From: Archangium lipolyticum | Lineage (GTDB): Bacteria; Myxococcota; Myxococcia; Myxococcales; Myxococcaceae | Length of the DNA stretch: 64,000 nt | NCBI RefSeq assembly: GCF_024623785.1 | Contig: NZ_JANKBZ010000045.1 | Span: 1-64,000, forward strand | Reading direction: 5' to 3' | Shown: positions 24,222 to 33,614 of the stretch, piece by piece | Layout: each line of letters starts with the position of its first letter | How positions within the stretch are numbered: position 1 is the first letter of the stretch | Position numbers and translations under genes: made by a program | Notes under the pieces: generated by a model | The model's input: the letters and a program-made list of their open reading frames with translations, nothing else | Told to the model about the DNA's origin: nothing | Database searches by the model: none

Positions 24222-25826
24222 TCACGCCGCGTCGGGCAGCGAGGGCGATGACTGCTCCAGGGGCACGTGGCCCTCGGGGTCCTTCACCTTCGCGAGCCGC
24301 TCGTCGAGCTCCGCCACCAGATGCTCGAAGGCCTCCTTGCCGATGACGCCCCGCTGGTAGGCCTTGAGGAGCGCGTCCTTCTCCACGATGAGCATGCGCC
24401 GCACCCCCTCCTGGTGCTCCTCCTCGTGGAAGCGATTCGTCTGCTGCTTGAGCGCGGACAGCTCCTGCTCGGCCGCCGCCGCCTTCTGCTGGTAGTCCCG
24501 CTCCAGTTGCTCCACGACGTCCGCCGGGATGTCGCGCGTGCGGCGCAGCGCCTCCAACGCCGTCAGCGCGGCGTGGATCGCCCCCACCCGCCCTCGCGCC
24601 AGCTCGTACTTCTCCTGGTACACGTCCTTGAGGCCGCTGACGCCCAGCCGCCGCAGCAGCGGCGCCATGGTGAGCCCCTGGACGATGATGGAGAGCACCA
24701 CCACCCCGAACGTCATGTTCACCAGCAGCTCGCGGTGCGCGAACCCCTCGGGAAGACCCAGCACCAGCACCATGGAGATGGCGCCGCGCAGTCCGCTCCA
24801 GGTGAGCACCGCGCTCCAGCTCCAGGGCATCCGCTCCGGCGTGAAGCGCAGCAGGGCCGACACGCCGTACACCACCACCGCGCGTCCGGCCACCACCGCC
24901 ACGTAGGCCAGGAGGATGGGCCGCCAGGACGCCAGCAGCGAGCCCAGTTGCACCTCCAGGCCGATGAGCAGGAACACCACCGAGTTGAGCGCGAAGGCCA
25001 GGTACTCCCAGAAGCTCTCCACCGCCACGCGCGTGCTGGGGCTCATGCTCGTGCTCGCCGCCCAGTTGCCGCACAGCATGCCCGCCACCACCGTGGCGAT
25101 CACTCCCGAGTAGTGGAAGTGCTCGGCCACCACGAACGAGCCGTAGGCCGCGATCACCGTGAGGGTGATCTCCACCATCGCGTCATCCACGCGCTGGATG
25201 ACTTGAGAGATGGCGAAGCCGATTCCCCCGCCGATGAGCGCGCCCACGCCCGCCACCCGGATGAAGTCCATCGTCGCTCCTCCCACCGTGAAGTGCGCTC
25301 CGCCGGCCACCGCCACGATGAGCGTGAAGAGCACGACGGCCGTTCCATCATTGAGCAGGCTTTCGCCCTCCACGAGGATGGCCAGCCGCTTGGGCGCTCC
25401 CAGCGCCTTGAAGAGCCCCACCACCGCGATGGGGTCCGTGGACACGATGACCGAGGCGAACACCAGCGCGTGGATGAAGCCGAAGTCACGCACGGAGTCC
25501 AATCCCCCCACCACCGGCGAGAGGATGAGCGCGGTGACTCCCACGGCCGCCACCACCCCGGGAATGGCCAGGGCATGGATGGCCAGCTTGTTCTTCCAGA
25601 ACTTGCGGAACTCGACGTGGAAGGCCGCCTCGAAGATGAGCCCCGGCAGCAGGATGGCGAAGAGCAGGTCCTTGGTGAGATGGGGCGGCTCGAAGGCATG
25701 CACCACCCCGAGCGTGAGCCCCGCGACCACCAGCGCCACCGTGTAGGGAAACTTGAAGTAGCGCGCCGCGATCGCCACCGCTGTCGCGATGGAGAAGAGC
25801 AGCACGAAGCCCAGCTCGAAGTGCAT
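24222..25826 (-). CDS. Na+/H+ antiporter, CPA1 (NhaP) family
   Basis: 534 residues with about twelve hydrophobic segments up to residue 410 and a charged coiled cytosolic tail (about 410-534, with YQQKAAAAEQELSALKQQTNR). Family motifs are FASVIVSTDPIAVVGLFKAL and VEGESLLNDGTAVVLFT, which hold the ion-binding acids of the CPA1 group. The ATG at 25826 has GAGGA upstream. It exchanges Na+ (or K+) for H+ at the inner membrane in pH and salt balance. The gene is divergent from the aminotransferase gene. A 16-bp inverted repeat lies just 5' of its start. Confidence 0.94.
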   Translation of the reverse strand: MHFELGFVLLFSIATAVAIAARYFKFPYTVALVVAGLTLGVVHAFEPPHLTKDLLFAILLPGLIFEAAFHVEFRKFWKNKLAIHALAIPGVVAAVGVTALILSPVVGGLDSVRDFGFIHALVFASVIVSTDPIAVVGLFKALGAPKRLAILVEGESLLNDGTAVVLFTLIVAVAGGAHFTVGGATMDFIRVAGVGALIGGGIGFAISQVIQRVDDAMVEITLTVIAAYGSFVVAEHFHYSGVIATVVAGMLCGNWAASTSMSPSTRVAVESFWEYLAFALNSVVFLLIGLEVQLGSLLASWRPILLAYVAVVAGRAVVVYGVSALLRFTPERMPWSWSAVLTWSGLRGAISMVLVLGLPEGFAHRELLVNMTFGVVVLSIIVQGLTMAPLLRRLGVSGLKDVYQEKYELARGRVGAIHAALTALEALRRTRDIPADVVEQLERDYQQKAAAAEQELSALKQQTNRFHEEEHQEGVRRMLIVEKDALLKAYQRGVIGKEAFEHLVAELDERLAKVKDPEGHVPLEQSSPSLPDAA

Positions 25827-25838
25827 TGATCCTCGCCC

Positions 25839-25854
25839 GATTTGAGGTCAAATC
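25839..25854. promoter_or_regulatory. Perfect inverted repeat, candidate operator
   Basis: GATTTGA-GG-TCAAATC is a 7-bp perfect inverted repeat with a 2-bp spacer, 13 bp 5' of the antiporter ATG and in the gap between divergent genes. It is AT-rich compared with its surroundings, so it stands out as a possible repressor site. Confidence 0.35.
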
Positions 25855-25962
25855 ATCCTATCGCGTGGGGTCCGGGCAAGGGAACACCCCGGCTCGGCGG
25901 AGGGGCGTGAGGAGAGGCCGGCGTTCTTTGCAAAGCCGCCAGGCTCGCGATAGCGAGGGGGC

Positions 25963-27084
25963 ATGCGCATCCCGGACTTCAAGCTCGAGCGGTTCTTCTC
26001 CCAGTGGGAGTTCAAGGCCCCCTACCTGCTGTGCAGCTCGGACATCGAGGGCTGGCGGATGAGCGAGCTGCTCGCGCTGGCGGACGAGGACGGGCGCGAG
26101 CGCTGGGAGCGGCTGACGCTGGGCTACACGGAGACGCTGGGCCTGCCGGTGCTGCGCGAGGAGATCTCCCGGTTGTACCAGGGCGTGTCGGCGGAGCAGG
26201 TGCTGACCTTCGCGGGAGCGGAGGAGGCCATCTTCGTGCTGATGAACGTGCTGCTGGGGCCGGGGGACCACGCGGTGGTGACGTGGCCGGGGTACCAGTC
26301 GCTGCACGAGGTGGCGAGGGCGGCGGGGGCGGAGGTGTCGCCGCTGCGGCTGCGCGAGGAGGACGGCTGGCGGTTGGACCTGGAGGCGGTGAAGCGCGAG
26401 CTGCGGCCACACACGAAGCTGCTGGTGGTGAACTTCCCGCACAACCCGACGGGGGCGCTGCCGGACGCGGCCACGTGGAAGGCGCTGCTCGAGCTGACGG
26501 AGGAGCGCGGGGTGTACGTGCTGGCGGACGACGTGTATCGGATGCTCGAGTACGACGCCGGGGACCGGCTGCCCGCGGCGGTGGAGCTGTCGGGCCGGGC
26601 GCTGAGCGTGGGGGCGATGTCGAAGTCGTTCGCGCTGGCGGGGCTGCGGGTGGGGTGGCTGGTGGGGCGGGACACGGCGCTGCTGGAGCGGTGCGCGGCG
26701 TACAAGGACTACACGAGCATCTGCAACTCGGCGCCGAGCGAGGTGTTGTCCTTGATTGCCCTGAGGGCGAAGGAGCGGGTGCTGGCGCGCAGCCGCGACA
26801 TCCTCACGCGCAACCTGGCGCTGCTGGATGACTTCTTCGCCCGGCGGGCGGACACGTTCCGCTGGGTGCGCCCGAGGGCGGGGAGCGTGGCCTTCGTGAA
26901 GCTGTTGCGCGACATGCCGGTGGGCGAGTTCTGCCTGCGGCTGGTGGAGAAGGAAGGCGTGCTGCTGCTGCCCGCGGACGTGTATGACTTCCCGGGCAAC
27001 CACTTCCGGTTGGGGCTGGGCCGCACGAACATGCCCGAGGCCCTCGCGAGGCTGGACCGCTTCTGCGACACGCTGTGGCGCTGA
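25963..27084 (+). CDS. PLP-dependent aminotransferase, class I/II
   Basis: 373 residues from an ATG with GAGGGGG upstream. Fold-type I motifs are clear: NFPHNPTG (about 163-170), the aspartate/tyrosine pair in YVLADDVYRMLE and the Schiff-base Lys in GAMSKSFALAGLRVGW (near 226), then FRLGLGRTNMPEAL at the end. The N-terminus lacks a leader. The substrate cannot be told from sequence; relatives include LL-diaminopimelate and alanine-type transaminases and cyclase-like lyases. It stands alone and is divergent from the antiporter. Confidence 0.92.
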   Translation: MRIPDFKLERFFSQWEFKAPYLLCSSDIEGWRMSELLALADEDGRERWERLTLGYTETLGLPVLREEISRLYQGVSAEQVLTFAGAEEAIFVLMNVLLGPGDHAVVTWPGYQSLHEVARAAGAEVSPLRLREEDGWRLDLEAVKRELRPHTKLLVVNFPHNPTGALPDAATWKALLELTEERGVYVLADDVYRMLEYDAGDRLPAAVELSGRALSVGAMSKSFALAGLRVGWLVGRDTALLERCAAYKDYTSICNSAPSEVLSLIALRAKERVLARSRDILTRNLALLDDFFARRADTFRWVRPRAGSVAFVKLLRDMPVGEFCLRLVEKEGVLLLPADVYDFPGNHFRLGLGRTNMPEALARLDRFCDTLWR

Positions 27085-27220
27085 GTCTGGCGCCCTCGCC
27101 TCGGGGACCCGCCGGCTCGTGCTCCTGTCTGGCAGCATAAACCCGCTTCAGGAAGTTGGTGGAGCCGGTGCGTGTTGAGGGTAGGGTCTACCCCGGATAA
27201 CACCTTCCGCAGAGACCTTC

Positions 27221-28168
27221 TTGGACGATAAGACCGACCACCGCATCGCGCTGTTCCTGGACTTCGAGAACCTGGTGACGAACACCGGCTTCTCCGCCGC
27301 CAACTTCGACCTGCAGCCCGCCATGGACCGGCTGCTGGAGCGGGGCAAGGTGGTGTTCCGCCGCGCCTACTGCGACTGGTCCCGCTTCAAGGAAGCCAAG
27401 GGCAACCTGCACGAGTTCGGCGTCGAGCTCATCGACGTGCCGCCCTCGACGCGCTCGGGGAAGAACGGCGCGGACATGCGCCTGGTCATCGACGCGCTGG
27501 AGCTGTGCTACGCGCGCGAGCACATCGACACCTTCGCCATCGCCTCGGGAGACAGCGACTTCTGCCCGCTGGCGTACAAGCTGCGAGAGAACGGCCGTCA
27601 GCTCATCGGGCTCGCGGTGAAGGAGGCGACCAGCCCCCTCTTCGTGAAGGCCTGCGACGAGTTCATCTACCTGCGGCCCCGCACCCGTGCGGAGAAGGAA
27701 AAGGAGAAGGAGAAGCGCGCCCACGAGCACGAAGAGGGCGGGCGAGGCCGCAAGCAGGGCAAGGGGCACGGAGCCGGTGAGCGCCAGGCGAAGGAGCAGG
27801 CGCACGGTGGCAAGGGCAAGGCCGAGGCTTCGAAGGCCGAGGTGCCGGACATCGTGCTGGAGGTGGTGCAGCGTCTGTTGTCGCGAGCCACCGGGCCGGT
27901 CAATCCGTCGCTCATCAAGGAGACCATCGTCCGCAAGGAGCCGGACTTCGACGAGCGCGACCACGGCTTCTCCACCTTCGCGAAGCTGCTGGCGGCCATG
28001 GAGCAGGACGGGCTGCTCAAGCGCGTGCAGCAGGGCCGGCAGTGGTACGTGGTGGGCCCGGACGCGGCTCCGCCCGAGCCCCAGGGCAGGGGCCGGAACC
28101 GGGGCGCGGCTCCCGCGGAGGAGGAAGAGGAAGAGGAGGTCTACCCGGATCCCGTCGACGACTTCTGA
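27221..28168 (+). CDS. NYN-domain (PIN-like) protein with LOTUS/OST-HTH domain
   Basis: 315 residues, with a TTG start (no better start seen). The N-terminal NYN domain carries its conserved acids: ALFLDFENL near 10, KNGADMRLVIDAL near 87 and ASGDSDFCPLAYKLR near 106. A highly charged linker (about 155-205, Lys/Glu/Gly-rich) follows, then an OST-HTH/LOTUS domain (DIVLEVVQRLLSRATGPVN, FSTFAKLLAAMEQDGLL). The tail is acidic (EEEEEEE). NYN-LOTUS proteins (LabA type) are predicted RNases or RNA regulators that act with their LOTUS domain on RNA. This one keeps the catalytic acids, so RNase activity is likely. Confidence 0.9.
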   Translation: MDDKTDHRIALFLDFENLVTNTGFSAANFDLQPAMDRLLERGKVVFRRAYCDWSRFKEAKGNLHEFGVELIDVPPSTRSGKNGADMRLVIDALELCYAREHIDTFAIASGDSDFCPLAYKLRENGRQLIGLAVKEATSPLFVKACDEFIYLRPRTRAEKEKEKEKRAHEHEEGGRGRKQGKGHGAGERQAKEQAHGGKGKAEASKAEVPDIVLEVVQRLLSRATGPVNPSLIKETIVRKEPDFDERDHGFSTFAKLLAAMEQDGLLKRVQQGRQWYVVGPDAAPPEPQGRGRNRGAAPAEEEEEEEVYPDPVDDF

Positions 28169-28255
28169 GCCGCGCCCGGGTCGCGCCGCCAAAGCCTCGC
28201 ATAGAAGTTCTCATCGCAGGTATCATTGACGCTCATCCTCTCGCCAGGAGCAGCG

Positions 28256-29254
28256 ATGCCGCGTCATTCCTTGCAAGCCCTCACCCGGGCCGCAGTGCCC
28301 CTGCTTTGCGTGCTGTGCTCGGCCTGTCAGGTACCTGTCTCGCAGGTCCCCCCGGAGCCGGAGACCGCGCTGGCCGTCAACACGTCGGCGCTCTCCGTGT
28401 CCTCCTCATACATCGACATCCGGCTGCGCACGGGCAGCGGTGTCTCCCTCGGGCGGACCTGCGGCGCGGCGAACGAGGTGTCTCCCACCTGTGCCAGCAG
28501 CCAGGCCTCGGACTTCAACCATCATTGGATCTCCCCCTATGACGGGACGTTCACCTTCAGCACGCAAGGGCCCGGGACCAACTTCGACACGGTGTTGCAG
28601 GTCACCCGCTGGAGCGACAGCGTGCCGCTCGGGTGCGGTGACGACGCGGCCGGTACGCGCCAGTCGTCGGTCACCTTGAACCTGGCCGCCAACCAGGAGC
28701 TCCGCATCACCGTGGATGGGAAGGGCTCGGCGTGTGGCCTCTTCCAACTCGACATCATCGGCGTGCCGTCGACGTGCGGCCCCTGCAACACCCCGCCGAG
28801 CCCGTGTCACGAGCGCAATGGCACCTGCGCGGGCTCCACCTGCGTGTACACGATGAAGCCCTCGGGCGCGGCCTGTGATGACGGGAACGCGTGCACCGTG
28901 AGCGACACCTGCGGCGCCAGCGGCGTCTGCCAGGGCACTCCCATGGCCTGCAACAGCCCCCCGGGGCAGTGCTACGCCTCCCCCGGTACCTGCAGCAACG
29001 GCACCTGCCAGTATGCGCCCAAACCCGCGGGCTCCTGGTGCGAGGACGGCGACTCCTGCACCAGCTCCGATTCCTGTGGCGGAAATGGTTGGTGCTACTC
29101 GGGCGGGCGCGTCTGCTGCCCCGATGGTGGATGGCTGTGCAACGGTGTCTGCTGTGGCTCGAACGAGTACTGCGACGGTGTGTCCTGCCGGCCCACCTGT
29201 GACGGCACGTCCGGCCCCATCATGCTCCGGCCCCAGTGCCCCATCATGTATTGA
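28256..29254 (+). CDS. Cys-rich lipoprotein with PPC-like domain
   Basis: 332 residues with a lipobox-like signal (LLCVLCSAC). Residues about 45-165 look like a bacterial pre-peptidase C-terminal (PPC)-type beta-sandwich: YDGTFTFSTQGPGTNFDTVL and NQELRITVDGKGSACGLFQLDI. The C-terminal half is Cys-rich in repeats of the type GxxCDDGNACTxSDTC and CxxGxCQ (as in myxobacterial extracellular Cys-rich proteins). It is probably exported to the cell surface or matrix. A start further upstream (28226) has no clear ribosome site. It is convergent with the beta-propeller-like gene, with a hairpin between them. Confidence 0.85.
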   Translation: MPRHSLQALTRAAVPLLCVLCSACQVPVSQVPPEPETALAVNTSALSVSSSYIDIRLRTGSGVSLGRTCGAANEVSPTCASSQASDFNHHWISPYDGTFTFSTQGPGTNFDTVLQVTRWSDSVPLGCGDDAAGTRQSSVTLNLAANQELRITVDGKGSACGLFQLDIIGVPSTCGPCNTPPSPCHERNGTCAGSTCVYTMKPSGAACDDGNACTVSDTCGASGVCQGTPMACNSPPGQCYASPGTCSNGTCQYAPKPAGSWCEDGDSCTSSDSCGGNGWCYSGGRVCCPDGGWLCNGVCCGSNEYCDGVSCRPTCDGTSGPIMLRPQCPIMY

Positions 29255-29277
29255 GCCGGAGCGGTGGCCGGCCACCA

Positions 29278-29306
29278 GGTCCCGCTCCCGGACGTGGAGC
29301 GGGACC
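29278..29306. terminator. Bidirectional hairpin terminator candidate
   Basis: GGTCCCGCTCC and GGAGCGGGACC are perfect 11-bp arms with a 7-nt loop, located between two convergent genes (stops at 29254 and 29321). There is no T-run. Confidence 0.6.
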
Positions 29307-29320
29307 CGGCCTTCCCGGGC

Positions 29321-31357
29321 CTAGCGCTGGTGTTGCAGGACCTGGCCGTTGCCGCCCACGGTCCACGCGCCGGTGCGGGTGCTCCAGATGCCCACCAGCG
29401 TGTGGGCCGTTCCGCTGACCTGGCGCCGCCAGCGGGTGCCGTCGTAGTGGAGCAGCGCGCCACCCTCGCCCACCGCCCAGACATCGTCGTGGCCACTGCC
29501 CCACACGTCCTTGAGTTGCAGACCCGCCGCGCTGGTGGTGTCCACCTCGAAGGTCGACCCGTTGTAATGCACCAGCACGCCCTGGTCTCCCACCGCCCAG
29601 AGGTCATCCGCGGCACTGCCCCAGACGGCGCGCAGCGCGTGGGGCGTGACCGAGGCGCCAGCGGGCGTCCACTCCGCGCCGTTGTAGAACTCGAGGTCTC
29701 CCGCGTCTCCGACGGCCCAGTAGTACTCGGGCGTCAGGCCCCAGACGTCATGGAGGGCGAAGTCCCCCGCGCCGGCATCCACCCACTCCTTGCCGGTCCA
29801 CACCGCGCGCCTTCCTTCCTTGCCGACGAGCCAGATGTCCGAGGGGCCGGTGCCATGGATTCCATGGGGCTCCAGCCCCTTCGGCAGTGCATGGGAGGTC
29901 CACTGCTTTCCATCCCATCGCCAGGCCTGGGCGCCAATGGCCCAGACGTCCTCGGGTCCCGCGGCCCAGGCGGCGCGCACCGGACCCGGAGGGGGCGGGG
30001 TCACCTTCCAGGCCGCGCCATTCCAGGCGAGGGCGGCCCCCTCGGAGCCCTTGGCGCCGAACACCCAGACATGCTCCGGGTCCGTTCCGGTGATGGCACT
30101 CCAGCTCACCCCGGGCGCCAGGTTGCGCTCGAACAGGCTCCACCCGCGCGCATCACGGTGCAACATGGCGCCGGTGCTGGTGAATACCCAGACATCGTGC
30201 GGCCCGGTGCCCCGCACCGCGAGCAGATCGGCCTGGGTGCCGGAGTCGACCCGCGAGAGCGACTTGCCGTTCCAGTGCAGGAGCGTGCCCGCGTTGCCCA
30301 CCAACCACACGTCATCGGGACCACTCCCCCACACGCCGTTGAGGCGGACCGCGAGGGGCGAGGGCACGGCCACCCAGCCCGAGGCGGCCGTCCAACGGGC
30401 GATGGCTCCCGTGGTGGCCACGGCCCAGCCGGCGGTGCCGCCCGGAGCCATCCACAACGCGGAGTAGCGCTCGCCCGGCGAACCGAGCCCCGGGAGCGCG
30501 GCCGCGCCCTTCCAGCCCGTGCCATCCCACCGCGAGAGGCCCGTGCCACCGGCGAGGGCCCAGACCTCCGTCGAGGACAGGCCCCAGAGCGCGGAGAGGT
30601 TCCAGCCCGAGGCGTTGTCCACGGCCTTCCAACCGGAGGCCGTCAGGCGCCAGACGCGCCCGTCCGTGGCCCCGGTGCTGGTGGGCGTCTGGGTCATCCA
30701 CCCGTCCGTGGGAGAGAGGATGGAGAGGCCGGCGCGGGCCGAGACGGGCGCGAAGGGCACGACGCTCCAGTTCTCGCCATCCCAGTGCGTCATGTCCCCG
30801 GTGGCGCCGCCCGCCCAGATGTCGGAGGCGCTGGAGCCGGACAGGACGCTCAGGTCCTGCGAGAGGCCGGTGTGCCACGCCGTCCAACGTGAGCCATTCC
30901 AATGCAGCGCGTGGCCTCCGGCGCCGCCGGCCCAGAAGGCGTTGGCGGCCGAGCCCCAGGTGGACCTCACGGGCTCTCCGTATGGCGTGGGGTTGGCCCA
31001 GCACCATTCATCCGTGCTGCACACGGTGCCTGGGTTCAGGAGCACTCCGGCGTCCGAGCCCGCGTCGGGGGGCGGCTCACCGCCCGCATCCACTTCCGGG
31101 GTTCCGGCGTCCGAGCCCGCGTCGGAGGGCGGCTCACTGCCTCCGTCCTCCAGGGGACTGCTGGCATCCAGGGGGCTGCTCGCATCCAGGGGACCGCTCG
31201 CGTCCACGGGACTGCTCGCGTCTGGTTCTCCCTGCTCCCCACCGGAGGTGCAGGCCGTGATGAGCATCAACGAGGAGAAGAGCAGCGCTCCTCGCAGGAA
31301 GACCCGGCAGCGGGTGTGGGGCGATTGAGAGAGGGATGTGCGGGATTGATTGCACAT
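29321..31357 (-). CDS. Surface lipoprotein with WGS..DVWAVG repeats
   Basis: 678 residues with a lipoprotein signal (SLMLITACTSGG). Next comes a low-complexity Asp/Ala/Ser/Pro linker to about residue 105, with DASSPLDASSPL and SDAGSDAG repeats. The rest repeats a roughly 45-55-residue unit: WGS or WAS, then DVWAVG, GxLLHWNG and W, about a dozen times, which suggests one or two beta-propellers. Such repeats occur in large surface proteins of myxobacteria. The linker nucleotides also contain tandem near-identical units, which could vary in number by slippage. It ends in NGQVLQHQR with no anchor beyond the lipid. Confidence 0.85.
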   Translation of the reverse strand: MCNQSRTSLSQSPHTRCRVFLRGALLFSSLMLITACTSGGEQGEPDASSPVDASGPLDASSPLDASSPLEDGGSEPPSDAGSDAGTPEVDAGGEPPPDAGSDAGVLLNPGTVCSTDEWCWANPTPYGEPVRSTWGSAANAFWAGGAGGHALHWNGSRWTAWHTGLSQDLSVLSGSSASDIWAGGATGDMTHWDGENWSVVPFAPVSARAGLSILSPTDGWMTQTPTSTGATDGRVWRLTASGWKAVDNASGWNLSALWGLSSTEVWALAGGTGLSRWDGTGWKGAAALPGLGSPGERYSALWMAPGGTAGWAVATTGAIARWTAASGWVAVPSPLAVRLNGVWGSGPDDVWLVGNAGTLLHWNGKSLSRVDSGTQADLLAVRGTGPHDVWVFTSTGAMLHRDARGWSLFERNLAPGVSWSAITGTDPEHVWVFGAKGSEGAALAWNGAAWKVTPPPPGPVRAAWAAGPEDVWAIGAQAWRWDGKQWTSHALPKGLEPHGIHGTGPSDIWLVGKEGRRAVWTGKEWVDAGAGDFALHDVWGLTPEYYWAVGDAGDLEFYNGAEWTPAGASVTPHALRAVWGSAADDLWAVGDQGVLVHYNGSTFEVDTTSAAGLQLKDVWGSGHDDVWAVGEGGALLHYDGTRWRRQVSGTAHTLVGIWSTRTGAWTVGGNGQVLQHQR

Positions 31358-31648
31358 ACGTGTCCATGTCCTATTCGAAAATTACGGCATGGTTGAACTC
31401 AGACAAACACGCGCGGTGAAGTGGACTGTGTACTGGAGTCTGGCGGTTCTCACCAGGAGTTCATGAGTTCCAATGTTGTGAAATTTTGGTGCCCTCACGG
31501 CTCCATGAGAGCCTGACGCAGCTCTGAAAATCTCGTTTCCTCATGGTTTCGAGAAAACCCGTTGCAATTCCTTAAAACCTATTTACAGTCACACTCCGCG
31601 TGTAGACATCTCACGCGCTGTGTGTATCCACCAAAGAGGGGAGAAGGA
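31358..31648. other. Intergenic region, 291 bp, between divergent genes
   Basis: It separates the divergent propeller-lipoprotein and Hint-protein genes. It is relatively AT-rich, with TTGCAATTCCTTAAAACCTA near 31562 and several short T/A tracts. It must hold two promoters, but I found no convincing -35/-10 pair. No ORF is credible. Confidence 0.5.
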
Positions 31649-33517
31649 ATGCAGACCAGGACTCAGTCCAAGTGGAAGCAGGTGGCTCGGCTCGTTCCGC
31701 TTTCGGGCGTGATGCTGATGACGGCTGGCTGGAGCAACACGCTGTACGCGCCGGCCGGAGATCCCGAGCAGTCGGAGCGGCTGGTGCGGAAGTTCGATGA
31801 GGCCACCCGGCAGCCGGATGTCTATCAAATCGATCTGGACCTGTCGGATGAGCAGGACTGGGCCTTCCTGCGGAGCCGGCTGAAGTCGGCTGGAAAGACC
31901 ACGGAGAACTCCCCGGAGCTCTTCAAGCGCCTGGATTACATGCGCGAGCGGGCCCTGACGCGAGGCAAGGACGTGGCGAGCCTCGGCACGACCGACTCCT
32001 GGTGCAATCACTTCCTCCGGTACACCCAGCCCCCGGTGACGGCCAATGGCTACACCACCTTCTACCCGGTGGTGGAGGTGGCGTGTAAGGACGGCGCCGA
32101 CTACGTCTACGCCGACCTCGTCAACTACGACGTGAATGACGCGGAGACCGACACCCGGCAGCTCACGTCGGCCTCGGGTGAGGAGTACGGCGGCGGCCTG
32201 AACTTCAACTCCGTCACCGCGCCGGCCACGGTGGCCACCGGCAAGGGCCGTGGGCTGCGCATGGAGTCGCTGTTGATGGCCGTGGGCGCCACGCTGGATC
32301 AGACCTCCTACATCGTGGAGCGCGCGGCGGCCGTCGACTCCCAGCCCTCGCTGAGCCTGAGCCACCCGCGCAAGGTGCTCGTCGGCGCGGCCCGGGCGGA
32401 GATCATCGCGTGCCAGCTGCGCGGCGGCGCGGATTGTGACTACGCGGTGGCGGGTTACTCGTCCGGCAGGCTGGTGCCCTACCCGGCCGCTCCCTCGGGC
32501 GTGGCGGCCTCGCTGCCCACCTCTCCGGGTGTCCTGAACACCGCAGACTACTGGGCCTTCAGCGCGCCCTACAACTACCAGAACCTCTACGTGCCCATCC
32601 GGGGCACCCTGAGCGGTGGTGCCAGCGGCGGCTTCAAGTGCGTCATCACCAGCATCGACCGCGCGCGCATCCAGCTCATCGCCGGCGTGACGGGCCGCAC
32701 CTGCCTCAACGAGACGCAGTTCCTCGGCTCCATCCCCACGGGTGGCCTGACGAGCAACATCAACGTGCTGACGAACATGAACCGGCTGTTCAACACCGCG
32801 GGCGCCGGCACCAGCCCGGCGAGCTGCGCCGCGGAGACGATCGTCAACGAGCTGACCCGCTACAGCCTGCTCATCTCCGGTACGGTGAGCTGCAACTCGG
32901 TCACCAAGCGGTTCTTCATCCCCTACCCGACCCCGGCCACGGGCGGCGCCACGAACATCTACTTCTGGAACAGCTGCATGGCCGAGGGCACGAGCGTGAA
33001 GCTGGCCGACGGCCGCGTGGTGCCGGTGGAGCAGGTGAAGCAGGGTGACAAGGTGGTGGCGGATGCGAAGGGCTCGGTGCTGACGGTCACGGACGTGGCG
33101 CGCGGCAATGAGATCAAGCCGCTCTACCGCCTGCGCGACGACGCCGGCCACGACGTGACGCTCACCGAGATGCACCCGGTCATCAAGTCCACGGGCGAGG
33201 TGGTGGCCACCAAGAACCTGAAGGTGAAGGACCAGGTGAAGACGGACAAGGGCGTGGCCACGCTGACGTCCATCACCCAGGTCGCCGCGGACAAGCAGCG
33301 GGTGTACAACCTGCGGCTGGGCACGGATCAGGAGCTGCTCGCGGTGGGCAAGAACGGCCGCACGCTGTTCGCCGGTGGCTTCCTGGTGGGTGACCTGAGC
33401 ATGCAGGACGAGCTGCAGATGCCCAAGCAGGAGCAGCCGGTCGCCGTGCTGGAGCGTCTGCCCAAGGCCTGGCACAAGGACTACCAGAACCGCGTCAACG
33501 CCTCCAAGGCCCAGTAG
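31649..33517 (+). CDS. Secreted Hint-domain (autoprocessing) protein
   Basis: 622 residues from an ATG after AGAGGGGAGAAGGA. The N-terminus is Lys/Arg-rich with a hydrophobic stretch (LVPLSGVMLMTAG), a probable signal. A long unrecognised region with Cys pairs follows, to residue 442. Cys443 then opens a Hint domain: WNSCMAEGTSVKLADGR, QGDKVVADAKGSVL, a TEMHPV motif with the catalytic His region, and VYNLRLGTDQELLAVG. Hedgehog/intein Hint domains cleave the bond before the leading Cys through a thioester. So the N-terminal part may be released or linked to a nucleophile. No splice-donating extein is evident. Confidence 0.88.
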   Translation: MQTRTQSKWKQVARLVPLSGVMLMTAGWSNTLYAPAGDPEQSERLVRKFDEATRQPDVYQIDLDLSDEQDWAFLRSRLKSAGKTTENSPELFKRLDYMRERALTRGKDVASLGTTDSWCNHFLRYTQPPVTANGYTTFYPVVEVACKDGADYVYADLVNYDVNDAETDTRQLTSASGEEYGGGLNFNSVTAPATVATGKGRGLRMESLLMAVGATLDQTSYIVERAAAVDSQPSLSLSHPRKVLVGAARAEIIACQLRGGADCDYAVAGYSSGRLVPYPAAPSGVAASLPTSPGVLNTADYWAFSAPYNYQNLYVPIRGTLSGGASGGFKCVITSIDRARIQLIAGVTGRTCLNETQFLGSIPTGGLTSNINVLTNMNRLFNTAGAGTSPASCAAETIVNELTRYSLLISGTVSCNSVTKRFFIPYPTPATGGATNIYFWNSCMAEGTSVKLADGRVVPVEQVKQGDKVVADAKGSVLTVTDVARGNEIKPLYRLRDDAGHDVTLTEMHPVIKSTGEVVATKNLKVKDQVKTDKGVATLTSITQVAADKQRVYNLRLGTDQELLAVGKNGRTLFAGGFLVGDLSMQDELQMPKQEQPVAVLERLPKAWHKDYQNRVNASKAQ

Positions 33518-33556
33518 CCGCTGAGGCCCGCGAGGGTCCTGTCACTGAGTAGACCC

Positions 33557-33597
33557 GGGAGGAGGAGGCCACGGCCTCTTCCTCCCTCGTCTTTTCG
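33557..33597 (+). terminator. Intrinsic terminator after the Hint gene
   Basis: GGGAGGAGGAGGCC and GGCCTCTTCCTCCC form a 14-bp stem with one mismatch and a very tight loop, followed by TCGTCTTTTCG. It lies 40 bp after the stop. Confidence 0.65.
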
Positions 33598-33614
33598 AAT
33601 GGACGGGGTGGGGG

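Noticed and set aside
31561-31590. TTGCAA...TTTACA as a promoter for the Hint gene
   Set aside because: At 17-bp spacing the -10 would be ACAGTC, a poor match; not strong enough to annotate.
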